A stretch of DNA of 44,851 nucleotides from Micromonospora orduensis (GCF_006228125.1 NZ_VDFY01000182.1:1-44851), one strand, 5' to 3'. Counted from the stretch's first letter, positions 18,896-26,277 are shown. The notes: a model not told the origin generated them from the sequence alone. Program-made: numbers and translations.

Positions 18896-19465
18896 ATGGA
18901 CGGGCGCGACGGGATGCGGGCCGCGGACGCGGACCGGGAGGCGGTGGCCGACCGCCTGCGGGTCGCCCTCAGCGAGGGTCGACTCGACCTGCACGAGTAC
19001 GACGAGCGCTTGCAGCGGGCGTACGCGGCGCGGACGTACGCCGAGTTGAACGCCCTGCTGACCGACCTGCCGCCGGTGACGCCCGCCGAGCGCTCGGCGG
19101 TGGCGCCGGTCGACCCGGCCGCGCCGGTGAGCGACGGCCAGCCCGCCCCTGCGGGCCGTGGCGTCACGGCCCGCTGGTTGGCCGAGGTGTGGCTGCCGTA
19201 CCTGCAGGTGATCGCCGTCGTGGTGACCATCTGGGCGGTGACCTCGCTGCTCAGTGGGGACCTGCTCTACTTCTGGCCGGTCTGGGTGGCCGGGCCGTGG
19301 GGCGCGGTGCTTGTGGTCCGGACGGTGACCGGGCTGACCGGGGGAGAGCCTCGGCGGCGAGCAGCCGAGCGGGAACGCCAGCGGCAGCGCAGGCGGGCGA
19401 AGCGGGAGCGCCGAAGTGAGCTGGGGTCCGCCGAACCGGATGAACGGGACGAGCCGGCCGGCTGA
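18896..19465 (+). CDS. DUF1707 (SHOCT-like) membrane protein
   Basis: This 189-residue protein has an N-terminal DUF1707 domain, seen in MRAADADREAVADRLRVALS, then EGRLDLHEYDERLQRAYAAR and the LNALLTDLP end. Two hydrophobic stretches follow (LPYLQVIAVVVTIWAVTSLL and LLYFWPVWVAGPWGAVLVV), and then a highly basic Arg-rich C-terminus. The function of DUF1707 is unknown; it is frequent in actinobacterial membrane proteins and regulators. The ATG at 18896 is favoured by the -10-like box; ATG 18914, giving MRAADADRE, is the alternative. It is probably separate from map. Confidence 0.85.
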   Translation: MDGRDGMRAADADREAVADRLRVALSEGRLDLHEYDERLQRAYAARTYAELNALLTDLPPVTPAERSAVAPVDPAAPVSDGQPAPAGRGVTARWLAEVWLPYLQVIAVVVTIWAVTSLLSGDLLYFWPVWVAGPWGAVLVVRTVTGLTGGEPRRRAAERERQRQRRRAKRERRSELGSAEPDERDEPAG

Positions 19466-19552
19466 CCGCCCGCCGCCTGTCACTACGACAAGGTCATCCG
19501 GCGCCCGGGCGGGGGACAGCCGGCGGCCACGGCGACGCGGTGGGTGGCCGGT

Positions 19553-19582
19553 TTGGCGACGGCCCGCAGGCGGGCGTACACT
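19553..19582 (+). promoter_or_regulatory. Probable infA promoter
   Basis: TTGGCG at 19553-19558 and TACACT at 19577-19582 are 18 nt apart, a fair sigma-70-type match. The leader to infA would be about 150 nt. The rest of the 271-nt gap (19466-19736) shows nothing else convincing. Confidence 0.45.
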
Positions 19583-19736
19583 TTCTGATCGGCGCACAGC
19601 GTCCACTCCGGCATGCCCACCCTGCGCTTCGGTGGGTCCTGGAGCCGCGGCTGGCGCGGGCTTCTGATCAAGGTCAGTTTCCCGTGTAAGACGTTGTGGG
19701 CCGCCCGGAGCAATCGACGTCAGGACAGCGGAGGAC

Positions 19737-19958
19737 ATGCCGAAAAAAGACGGAGCCATTGAGATCGAGGGTCGGGTCATCGAGCCCCTGCCGAACGCTA
19801 TGTTCCGGGTGGAGCTCGCGAACGGCCACAAGGTGCTGGCTCACATCAGCGGCAAGATGCGGCAGCACTACATCCGCATCCTTCCGGAGGACCGGGTCGT
19901 CGTCGAACTCTCGCCGTACGACCTGACCCGCGGGCGCATCGTCTACCGCTACAAGTAG
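19737..19958 (+). CDS. infA: Translation initiation factor IF-1
   Basis: This 73-residue protein is a single OB-fold (IEIEGRVIEPLPNAMFRVELANGHKVLAHISGKMR) that binds the ribosomal A site during initiation. Length and sequence are typical for actinobacteria. GGAGG at 19730-19734 is only 2 nt from the ATG, which is unusually close; no other start gives an IF-1-like protein. It heads the infA-rpmJ-rpsM-rpsK-rpsD-rpoA-rplQ cluster. Confidence 0.97.
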   Translation: MPKKDGAIEIEGRVIEPLPNAMFRVELANGHKVLAHISGKMRQHYIRILPEDRVVVELSPYDLTRGRIVYRYK

Positions 19959-20049
19959 TCCTGACGACGGCCGGGAAGTCCCGTGTCCGTCTTCGACGTC
20001 CGGTCTCGCGTACCCCGCGTCGCCGGGCCAGATGGGAAGTAAGGCAACC

Positions 20050-20163
20050 GTGAAGGTCAAGCCGAGCGTCAAGAGGATCTGCAACAAGTGCCGGGTTATC
20101 CGCCGGCACGGCCGGGTCATGGTCATCTGCAGCGACCCGCGCCACAAGCAGCGCCAGGGCTGA
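20050..20163 (+). CDS. rpmJ: 50S ribosomal protein L36, zinc type
   Basis: This small gene encodes 37 residues (MKVKPSVKRICNKCRVIRRH and on). It has the zinc ligands Cys11, Cys14, Cys27 and His32. GTG at 20050 gives the canonical length and follows AAGTAAGG. An in-frame ATG at 20032 would add six residues and is less likely. L36 is the smallest 50S protein. It follows infA by 91 nt. Confidence 0.96.
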   Translation: MKVKPSVKRICNKCRVIRRHGRVMVICSDPRHKQRQG

Positions 20164-20173
20164 GTCAGCCCGT

Positions 20174-20191
20174 CCGGCCGTGACCGGCCGG
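20174..20191 (+). terminator. Short hairpin after rpmJ
   Basis: CCGGCCG at 20174-20180 pairs with CGGCCGG at 20185-20191 around TGAC. It lies 10 nt after the rpmJ stop and has no T-run. It may act as a weak terminator or attenuator before the 265-nt rpsM leader. Confidence 0.35.
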
Positions 20192-20243
20192 GTGGCGTTG
20201 GTCCGGGCAGATCCCCAGCGACACACATCACACATGCTCGTCC

Positions 20244-20421
20244 CAGCCACGAGCGGTACGTGAAGACGTACTCCTTTCGTGGCTGACCCCCGGTCGGAGG
20301 CCGGGGCCCGCTCGGGCAGCGACCGATCCCGGTCGCCGGCGCTCACCGCGTCGGAAAGACGGGACGGCCGGTAGCGGGATGGGACGGGTCCACACCTCCG
20401 CCACACATCACGAGGAGTACG
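20244..20421 (+). promoter_or_regulatory. rpsM leader with nested hairpin and anti-Shine-Dalgarno element
   Basis: CAGCCACGA (20244-20252) pairs with TCGTGGCTG (20277-20285). Inside it, TACGT (20257-20261) pairs with ACGTA (20266-20270) around GAAG. The segment CGTACTCCT at 20267-20275 overlaps the inner stem and is also the exact complement of AGGAGTACG at 20413-20421. That target contains most of the rpsM ribosome binding site. The two pairings exclude each other. A further stem, CCCCGG (20288-20293) with CCGGGG (20301-20306), lies between. The 10-mer CACACATCAC occurs at both 20222-20231 and 20402-20411. I found no clear promoter. Confidence 0.5.
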
Positions 20422-20428
20422 CCCGCAC

Positions 20429-20809
20429 ATGGCACGTCTAGTCGGCGTGGACCTCCCCCGCGAGAAGCGGATGGAGATCGCGCTCACCTACATCTTCGGG
20501 GTCGGTCGCACCCGCGCCCTGGAGACACTCGCCGCCACCGGCATCTCGCCGGACAAGCGCGCTCGGGACCTCACGGACGAGGAGCTCGTGCAGCTCCGCG
20601 ACCACATCGAGGGCAACTACAAGGTTGAAGGCGACCTGCGCCGCGAGGTCGCCGCTGACATCCGCCGCAAGGTTGAGATCGGCTGCTACGCCGGCATCCG
20701 GCACCGCCGGGGTCTGCCCGTGCGTGGCCAGCGGACCAAGACCAACGCGCGGACCCGCAAGGGCCCGAAGCGGACCGTCGCCGGCAAGAAGAAGCCCGGC
20801 AAGAAGTAA
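20429..20809 (+). CDS. rpsM: 30S ribosomal protein S13
   Basis: This 126-residue protein of the 30S head contacts the 50S subunit and P-site tRNA. It begins MARLVGVDLPREKRMEIALTY; the GIRHRRGLPVRGQRTKTNAR segment and the lysine-rich tail (KKKPGKK) are typical. GAGGAG at 20412-20417 is the ribosome binding site, 11 nt from the ATG, and it may be masked by the leader. Confidence 0.98.
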   Translation: MARLVGVDLPREKRMEIALTYIFGVGRTRALETLAATGISPDKRARDLTDEELVQLRDHIEGNYKVEGDLRREVAADIRRKVEIGCYAGIRHRRGLPVRGQRTKTNARTRKGPKRTVAGKKKPGKK

Positions 20810-20827
20810 CTAGGAGCGCACAGACTT

Positions 20828-21235
20828 ATGCCACCGAAGGCTCGTGCCGGAGCCGCTGTCAAGAAGGTCCGGCGCAAGGAACGCAAGAACGTCGCCCACG
20901 GGCAGGCGCACATCAAGAGCACCTTCAACAACACCATCGTGTCCATCACGGACCCGACCGGTGCGGTCATCTCCTGGGCCTCCGCTGGCCAGGTGGGCTT
21001 CAAGGGCTCCCGCAAGTCGACTCCGTTCGCCGCTCAGCTGGCCGCCGAGGCCGCCGCGCGTCGGGCCATGGAGCACGGCATGCGCAAGGTCGACGTGTTC
21101 GTCAAGGGCCCCGGCTCCGGCCGGGAGACCGCGATCCGTTCGCTGCAGGCCGTCGGGCTGGAGGTCGGCCAGATCGCCGACGTCACCCCGCAGCCGCACA
21201 ACGGATGCCGTCCGCCTAAGCGTCGTCGGGTCTGA
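20828..21235 (+). CDS. rpsK: 30S ribosomal protein S11
   Basis: This 135-residue protein lies on the 30S platform beside mRNA at the E site. The conserved core HIKSTFNNTIVSITDPTGAV and the C-terminal DVTPQPHNGCRPPKRRRV are intact. TAGGAGC precedes the ATG, 18 nt after rpsM. Nothing unusual is seen. Confidence 0.98.
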   Translation: MPPKARAGAAVKKVRRKERKNVAHGQAHIKSTFNNTIVSITDPTGAVISWASAGQVGFKGSRKSTPFAAQLAAEAAARRAMEHGMRKVDVFVKGPGSGRETAIRSLQAVGLEVGQIADVTPQPHNGCRPPKRRRV

Positions 21236-21248
21236 GAGGTAGAGAGAG

Positions 21249-21875
21249 ATGGCTCGTTACACCGGTGCTGACTGCCGCCGTTGCCGGCGGGAGAAGATGA
21301 AGCTGTTCCTCAAGGGCAGCAAGTGCGATGGACCGAAGTGCCCGTTCGAGTCCCGGCCGTTCCCGCCCGGGCAGCACGGCCGCGGCCGCACCAAGGAGAC
21401 GGAGTACCTGCTCCAGCTCCGTGAGAAGCAGAAGGCCCGCCGTGTCTACGGCGTGCTGGAGAAGCAGTTCCGCGGTTACTACGAGGAAGCCGTCGGCAAG
21501 CAGGCCAAGACCGGTGAGGTCCTCCTGCAGATCCTCGAGTCGCGGCTGGACAACGTCGTTTACCGGGCCGGCTACGCCCACTCGCGGGACATGGCCCGCC
21601 AGCTGGTCAAGCACGGTCACTTCACGGTGAACGGCAAGAAGGTCGACATCCCGTCGTACCGCGTCAAGGAGCACGACATCATCGAGGTTCGGGGCAAGAG
21701 CAAGGAGCTCACCCCGTTCATCGTCGCGCAGGCCCAGGCCGGCTCGAAGACGGTTCCGGCGTGGCTCGAGGCCATCCCGAGCCAGATGAAGGTGCTCGTG
21801 CACTCCCTCCCGGCCCGGCAGGTCATCGACACGCAGGTCCAGGAGCAGTTGATCGTCGAGCTCTACTCCAAGTAG
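21249..21875 (+). CDS. rpsD: 30S ribosomal protein S4, zinc-binding form
   Basis: This 208-residue protein starts assembly of the 30S body and forms part of the mRNA entry helicase. It has four cysteines in the N-terminal domain (C9, C12, C26, C31), the zinc-containing form. The S4 RNA-binding domain is recognisable in RLDNVVYRAGYAHSRDMARQ, followed by LVKHGHFTVNGKKVDIPSY. In several bacteria S4 is the repressor of the alpha operon, which makes it a candidate ligand for the rpsM leader; this is inference. Confidence 0.97.
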   Translation: MARYTGADCRRCRREKMKLFLKGSKCDGPKCPFESRPFPPGQHGRGRTKETEYLLQLREKQKARRVYGVLEKQFRGYYEEAVGKQAKTGEVLLQILESRLDNVVYRAGYAHSRDMARQLVKHGHFTVNGKKVDIPSYRVKEHDIIEVRGKSKELTPFIVAQAQAGSKTVPAWLEAIPSQMKVLVHSLPARQVIDTQVQEQLIVELYSK

Positions 21876-21887
21876 TCCGAGCTCGTT

Positions 21888-21917
21888 CGGTGGCCCGCCC
21901 CTCGGGGCGGGCCACCG
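21888..21917 (+). terminator. 14-bp hairpin between rpsD and rpoA
   Basis: CGGTGGCCCGCCCC at 21888-21901 pairs perfectly with 21904-21917 across a 2-base turn (in practice 13 pairs and a 4-nt loop). A weakly T-rich stretch (CAGTTTGTGT) follows. It may be an attenuator that lowers rpoA expression relative to ribosomal proteins, or a terminator with a separate rpoA promoter. Confidence 0.55.
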
Positions 21918-21973
21918 GAACAGTTTGTGTCGTGGACGTCAAATAGCGGGCGTCCCGGAAGAGAAGAGAAAAG

Positions 21974-22996
21974 ATGCTCATCAGCCAGCGACCCTCCCTC
22001 TCCGAGGAGTCGATCAACGAGACCCGGTCGCGGTTCGCCATCGAGCCGCTGGAGCCGGGCTTTGGCTACACCCTGGGCAACTCGCTGCGGCGCACGCTGC
22101 TGTCGTCGATCCCGGGCGCGGCCGTCACCTCGATCAAGATCGACGGTGTGCTGCACGAGTTCACCACGATCCCCGGTGTCAAGGAGGACGTGGTCGAGCT
22201 CGTCATGAACATCAAGGAGCTGTGCGTCAGCTCCGAGCACGACGAGCCGGTCAGCATGTACCTGCGCAAGCAGGGCCCGGGCGACGTGACCGCGGGCGAC
22301 ATCCAGCCCCCGGCCGGCGTCTCGGTGCACAACCCGGATCTGAAGCTCGCGACCCTCAACGGCAAGGGCCGGCTCGACATGGAGCTGACCGTCGAGCGGG
22401 GCCGGGGCTACGTGACGGCCGCGCAGAACAAGCAGTCCGGCGCCGAGATCGGCCGCATCCCGGTCGACTCGATCTACTCGCCGGTGCTGAAAGTGACCTA
22501 CCGCGTCGAGGCGACCCGTGTCGAGCAGCGCACCGACTTCGACCGGCTGATCATCGACGTCGAGACCAAGCCGTCGATGGGTCCGCGTACCGCGCTGGCC
22601 TCCGCCGGTTCGACGCTGGTGGAGCTGTTCGGTCTGGCCCGGGAGCTGGACGAGACCGCCGAGGGCATCGACATCGGGCCGTCCCCGCAGGACGCCCAGC
22701 TGGCGGCGGACCTGGCCCTGCCGATCGAGGAGCTGGACCTCACCGTCCGCTCCTACAACTGCCTCAAGCGCGAGGGCATCAACTCCGTTGGTGAGCTCAT
22801 CGGGCGTACCGAGGCCGACCTCCTCGACATCCGCAACTTCGGTCAGAAGTCGATCGACGAGGTCAAGATGAAGCTCGCCGGGATGGGTCTCGGGCTGAAG
22901 GACTCGGCTCCGAACTTCGACCCGGCGCACGTCGTGGACACCTTCGGCGAGGCCGACTACGACACCGACGACTACCGCGAGACCGAGCAGCTCTAG
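21974..22996 (+). CDS. rpoA: DNA-directed RNA polymerase subunit alpha
   Basis: This 340-residue protein dimerises to scaffold RNA polymerase. The N-terminal domain is recognisable in PLEPGFGYTLGNSLRRTLLS, followed by SIPGAAVTSIKIDGVLHEF. The C-terminal DNA and activator-binding domain is in RSYNCLKREGINSVGELIGR, then DIRNFGQKSIDEVKMKLAGMG. It has an acidic end. The upstream region is purine-rich (GAAGAGAAGAGAAAAG) with no sharp Shine-Dalgarno core. It is separated from rpsD by 98 nt containing a hairpin. Confidence 0.98.
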   Translation: MLISQRPSLSEESINETRSRFAIEPLEPGFGYTLGNSLRRTLLSSIPGAAVTSIKIDGVLHEFTTIPGVKEDVVELVMNIKELCVSSEHDEPVSMYLRKQGPGDVTAGDIQPPAGVSVHNPDLKLATLNGKGRLDMELTVERGRGYVTAAQNKQSGAEIGRIPVDSIYSPVLKVTYRVEATRVEQRTDFDRLIIDVETKPSMGPRTALASAGSTLVELFGLARELDETAEGIDIGPSPQDAQLAADLALPIEELDLTVRSYNCLKREGINSVGELIGRTEADLLDIRNFGQKSIDEVKMKLAGMGLGLKDSAPNFDPAHVVDTFGEADYDTDDYRETEQL

Positions 22997-23030
22997 TCCG
23001 CGCTGCCGCCACAACTGAGGAGCACCAAAA

Positions 23031-23588
23031 ATGCCCACGCCCACCAAGGGCCCCCGCCTCGGCGGCAGCCCCGCGCACGAGCGGCTGATGCTGGCCAACC
23101 TGGCCACTGCGCTGTTCCAGCACGGCAAGATCCAGACCACCGAGACGAAGGCCCGGCGGCTGCGTCCGCTGGCCGAGCAGCTCATCACCAAGGCCAAGCG
23201 CGGTGACCTCGCGTCGCGGCGTCGGGTGCTGGGTGTCGTCAAGGACAAGGACGTCGTCTACGCCCTGTTCGACCAGATCGCGCCCCGGTACGCCAACCGC
23301 CCCGGCGGTTACACCCGGATCGTGAAGACCGGTCCGCGCAAGGGTGACGCCGCTCCGATGGCGATCATCGAGCTGGTGGAGGAGCTTCAGGTCGCCGAGC
23401 CGAAGGCGAACAAGAAGACCGCCGCCCGCAAGGCCGCGCAGCAGGACAAGGTCGAGGCCCTCGCCCCGGCTGACGAGACCCCGCAGTCGGCTCCGGCCGA
23501 CCAGGACTCCGACGCGCCGGTGTCGGCGTCCGGTGACACCAACGCCGCCCGCGAGGACAGCGACGAGGCCACCGAGAACAAGGCCTGA
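23031..23588 (+). CDS. rplQ: 50S ribosomal protein L17 with C-terminal extension
   Basis: This protein has 185 residues; the first 120 or so are normal L17 (MPTPTKGPRLGGSPAHERLM and on). The remaining 60 or so are low complexity. They begin Lys/Ala-rich (KANKKTAARKAAQQDK) and become acidic and Ser/Asp/Glu-rich. Similar tails are seen in other actinobacterial L17. L17 lies near the tunnel exit on the 50S surface. TGAGGAGC precedes the ATG. A strong hairpin follows the gene. Confidence 0.97.
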   Translation: MPTPTKGPRLGGSPAHERLMLANLATALFQHGKIQTTETKARRLRPLAEQLITKAKRGDLASRRRVLGVVKDKDVVYALFDQIAPRYANRPGGYTRIVKTGPRKGDAAPMAIIELVEELQVAEPKANKKTAARKAAQQDKVEALAPADETPQSAPADQDSDAPVSASGDTNAAREDSDEATENKA

Positions 23589-23600
23589 TCAAGGGCATTG

Positions 23601-23637
23601 TCGGGCCCGGCACCCCATCGGGGTGTCGGGCCCGACC
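23601..23637 (+). terminator. Strong 17-bp hairpin after rplQ
   Basis: Bases 23601-23617 pair with 23621-23637 around ATC. This gives 17 base pairs including one G-U. No T-run follows; the truA ribosome binding site starts 7 nt later. Probably it ends most alpha-operon transcripts, leaving truA at a lower level by read-through. Confidence 0.65.
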
Positions 23638-23655
23638 CGTAACAGGAGGTACGAG

Positions 23656-24486
23656 GTGGACGAGCGGATCCGGCTACGGCTGGACGTCTCGTACGACGGC
23701 GCCGGTTTCTCCGGTTGGGCGCCCCAGCCGACCCGGCGGACCGTCGCGGGGGTGCTCGTCGAGACCCTGGACCTGGTCCTCGGCGCCGGTACGGCCACCG
23801 GGTTGACCGTGGCCGGCCGCACCGACGCGGGGGTGCACGCCACCGGTCAGGTCTGCCACCTGGATCTGCCCGTCGACGTGTGGCGGCAGCACGAGGGACG
23901 GTTGCTGCGCCGGCTGGCCCGTCTGCTCCCCGCCGACGTGCGGGTCCGAGCGATGACCGAGGTGCCGGACGAGTTCGACGCCCGGTTCTCGGCCACCTTC
24001 CGGCGCTACGAGTACCGGGTGACCGACGCGCCGTTCGGCGCGGAGCCGCTGCGGCGGCACGAGGTGCTGGCCTGGCCGCGACCGCTGGATCTGGCCGCGC
24101 TGAACGCCGCGGCCGCCGGCCTGGTCGGGGAGCACGACTTCGCCGCGTACTGCCGGCGCAAGGAGAACGCGACGACGCTGCGCGAGGTGACGCGGCTGGA
24201 CTGGCGTCGGGACCCCGACGGCATCCTGGTCGCCTCCGTTCAGGCGGACGCGTTCTGCCAGGCCATGGTGCGCAGCCTGGTGGGGGCCATGCTGGTGGCC
24301 GGCGACGGCCGCCGCCCGGTGCAGTGGCCGGGCAGTCTGCTCGTCCACCGGGAGCGGTCCAGCGAGGTGACGGTGGCGCCGGCGCACGGGCTGACCCTCG
24401 TCGCGGTGGGCTACCCGCAGGACCCGGCCGAGTACGCGCGCCGCGCCGAGCTGACCCGCCGGCTGCGGGTCCCCGTCGAGGGCTGA
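23656..24486 (+). CDS. truA: tRNA pseudouridine(38-40) synthase
   Basis: This 276-residue enzyme makes pseudouridine at positions 38-40 of the tRNA anticodon arm. The catalytic aspartate is D57 in GRTDAGVHA. Other family pieces are LRLDVSYDGAGFSGW, RRYEYRV and FCQAMVRSLVGAML. GTG at 23656 follows AGGAGG at 23644-23649 with a 6-nt spacer; the frame is open upstream but overlaps rplQ. Its position after rplQ is conserved in many bacteria. Confidence 0.96.
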   Translation: MDERIRLRLDVSYDGAGFSGWAPQPTRRTVAGVLVETLDLVLGAGTATGLTVAGRTDAGVHATGQVCHLDLPVDVWRQHEGRLLRRLARLLPADVRVRAMTEVPDEFDARFSATFRRYEYRVTDAPFGAEPLRRHEVLAWPRPLDLAALNAAAAGLVGEHDFAAYCRRKENATTLREVTRLDWRRDPDGILVASVQADAFCQAMVRSLVGAMLVAGDGRRPVQWPGSLLVHRERSSEVTVAPAHGLTLVAVGYPQDPAEYARRAELTRRLRVPVEG

Positions 24487-24513
24487 CCGCAGCAGGCGGG
24501 CCGGTCGCGGCGG

Positions 24514-25569
24514 TCAGTCGCCGGGCAGTTCGCCGCCGCCCGGCTCGCCGCTCTGGGTGCCGCTGCTCTCCGTGGGCGCCGCCGTCGGTTGCCCGGCCGT
24601 GCCGCCGTCCGCGCGCCTCTGCAGCACGCCCCTGCTGAGATGCAGCTCGATCACGTCGAACAGGATCTCGCGGATCCTGGGGTCGCCGGCCTTGACGGCC
24701 GCGCCGTCCGCGCGGACCACGAGCGCGTACGCCAGGTAGTGGCCGCGTACCTGCCAGCCGACCCGGGCGGGGGCGGTGCCCAGCACGTCGGTGTCGCTGC
24801 CGGCGGTGAGGCCCCGGAAGCGGCCCTGCCGTTCGTCGAGAAGCTGTCGGATGCGCTCCCGGGTGCGCTCGGCGCTGGCCTTGTCGGTGAGGTTGAACAG
24901 GCCGGTGGTGACCAGGTGGTCGCCGTCGGGGGTCCGCAGGGTGGCGCGTACGACCTGGTTGCAGCCGAGCCGGACCAGCATGTCGGCCACCTCGCCGGTG
25001 GCGGCGACGGCGCAACTGCCGCTGGACTGTGTCTTGAGCACCTGGTAGGGCGGCTGGCCTTCGGCGAGCTTGAGTTCCTTGCCGGGGAAGACCTCCCTGG
25101 CGGTGAGCGGGGCCTGGTCGGTGTCCCGGGAGTCGATGTCCTGCCGTTCGGCGGGCGCGGACGCGGCGGCGTTCGGCTGGTACGTCGGGTTGGTCTCCGG
25201 CTGCTGCTTGTCGCGCTCGGACAGGAGCGCGGCGGCGCCCAGGCCGCAGAGGGCGAGCAGGACCAGGACGGCCGCGCCGCCGATCACCACCTGCCAGAGT
25301 CGGCCGCCGCCGCGCCGGTTGGTCTGTTCGATCGGCTGTGCCGAGGTGTAGACCTGGTCGCGTGGTGCGGCCAGCGGAATCTCGGCACGGGTCGGCGGCG
25401 GCTGCGACGACGGCAGGACGAGCTGGTTCGGCCTGGGCAGCGACGGCGCGGGGAAGCGCGACGGAGAGGGCCCGGCCGGCGGGGGCGGGCCGTCGAACTC
25501 GGCCACGTCGGACCCGGGCTCCGGGTACTCCTCGAAAGCGTCCTGATCGGACTCGTACCGATACACCAT
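24514..25569 (-). CDS. Single-pass membrane-anchored protein, unknown function
   Basis: This 351-residue protein starts with a long Pro/acidic cytoplasmic region. One transmembrane helix follows at about residues 89-113 (LWQVVIGGAAVLVLLALCGL). The remaining 235 or so residues form an extracellular domain with two cysteines about 20 residues apart, in SCAVAATGEVADMLVRLGCN, and a Thr/Gly/Pro-rich end. I do not recognise the domain. The ATG at 25569 is chosen because TACTCT lies exactly 7 nt before it. An in-frame ATG at 25590, behind AAAGGGA, is the alternative and would add seven residues. It is transcribed divergently from the methyltransferase gene and converges with truA. Confidence 0.8.
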   Translation of the reverse strand: MVYRYESDQDAFEEYPEPGSDVAEFDGPPPPAGPSPSRFPAPSLPRPNQLVLPSSQPPPTRAEIPLAAPRDQVYTSAQPIEQTNRRGGGRLWQVVIGGAAVLVLLALCGLGAAALLSERDKQQPETNPTYQPNAAASAPAERQDIDSRDTDQAPLTAREVFPGKELKLAEGQPPYQVLKTQSSGSCAVAATGEVADMLVRLGCNQVVRATLRTPDGDHLVTTGLFNLTDKASAERTRERIRQLLDERQGRFRGLTAGSDTDVLGTAPARVGWQVRGHYLAYALVVRADGAAVKAGDPRIREILFDVIELHLSRGVLQRRADGGTAGQPTAAPTESSGTQSGEPGGGELPGD

Positions 25570-25576
25570 GTCGCCC

Positions 25577-25582
25577 AGAGTA
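25577..25582 (-). promoter_or_regulatory. -10 box for a leaderless mRNA, minus strand
   Basis: On the minus strand this reads TACTCT, identical to the -10 of the str operon promoter. It is followed by 7 nt and then the ATG of the membrane-anchored protein gene. A good -35 is not seen. Confidence 0.4.
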
Positions 25583-25635
25583 AGAGGCATTGTCCCTTTA
25601 GGGAGTAATAACGGGAAATGTATGTGTGGGCCGTG

Positions 25636-25664
25636 TCGGCACGTGGCCTGACCGGTGCGAGAAT
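25636..25664 (+). promoter_or_regulatory. Promoter for a leaderless methyltransferase mRNA
   Basis: TCGGCA at 25636-25641 (four of six match TTGACA) and GAGAAT at 25659-25664 are separated by 17 nt. The GTG start follows 7 nt after the -10, so transcription would begin at or next to the start codon. Confidence 0.45.
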
Positions 25665-25671
25665 TGCCTAC

Positions 25672-26277
25672 GTGACCGGCGACCACTACTTCACCGCTCA
25701 ACCCGCCAGCGACGCTCCGCCACGCGAGGTCGAGTTCTCCGTCGCCGACCGCGACTACCGGCTGGCCTCGGCCGGCGGGGTCTTCTCCGCCAGTCGACTC
25801 GACCCGGGCACCGCCGTGCTGCTGCGCAAGGCAGAGCTGCCCGACGCCGACACCACAGGCAACCTGCTCGACCTCGGCTGCGGGTTCGGCCCCATCGCGT
25901 GCGTCCTGGCCGACATGGCGCCGGCGAGCACCGTCTGGGCCGTCGACGTCAACGCCCGCGCCCGCGACCTCACCGCCGCCAACGCGGCGAGGATCGGCGC
26001 CGGTGACCGGGTCCGGGTGAGCGCGCCGGACGACGTACCGGCGGACCTGACGTTCGCCGAACTGTGGTCCAACCCGCCGATCCGGATCGGCAAGGAGGAG
26101 CTGCACGAGCTGCTGCTGCGCTGGCTGCCCCGACTGGCCCCGGACGGCGTGGGCTGGCTGGTGGTCGCCCGGCACCTCGGCGGCGACTCACTACAGCGCT
26201 GGCTCACCGAGCAGGGCTGGCAGGTCGAGCGGCATGCCAGCCAGAAGGGCTTCCGGGTGCTGCGGGTCACCCGGTAA
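25672..26277 (+). CDS. Class I SAM-dependent methyltransferase, RsmC/RlmG-like
   Basis: This 201-residue protein has the SAM-binding motif LLDLGCGFGPIA, with its aspartate at residue 67. It also has the substrate motif NPPIRIGK from residue 134, typical of guanine N2 rRNA methyltransferases such as RsmC (16S G1207). It corresponds to the catalytic C-terminal half only; the N-terminal half of enterobacterial RsmC is absent, as is usual in actinobacteria. GTG 25672 gives MTGDHYFTAQPAS. An in-frame ATG at 25618 is less likely, as it would precede the promoter. Target base not proven. Confidence 0.85.
   Translation: MTGDHYFTAQPASDAPPREVEFSVADRDYRLASAGGVFSASRLDPGTAVLLRKAELPDADTTGNLLDLGCGFGPIACVLADMAPASTVWAVDVNARARDLTAANAARIGAGDRVRVSAPDDVPADLTFAELWSNPPIRIGKEELHELLLRWLPRLAPDGVGWLVVARHLGGDSLQRWLTEQGWQVERHASQKGFRVLRVTR

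Noticed and set aside
19483..19713. 76-codon minus-strand frame between the DUF1707 gene and infA
   Set aside because: No ribosome binding site, no family resemblance, and it covers the probable infA promoter.
16124..19831. 1235-codon open frame on the minus strand across secY, adk, map and beyond
   Set aside because: It is antisense to four well-identified genes. High GC content with G/C third positions keeps such shadow frames open. The protein has no family resemblance.
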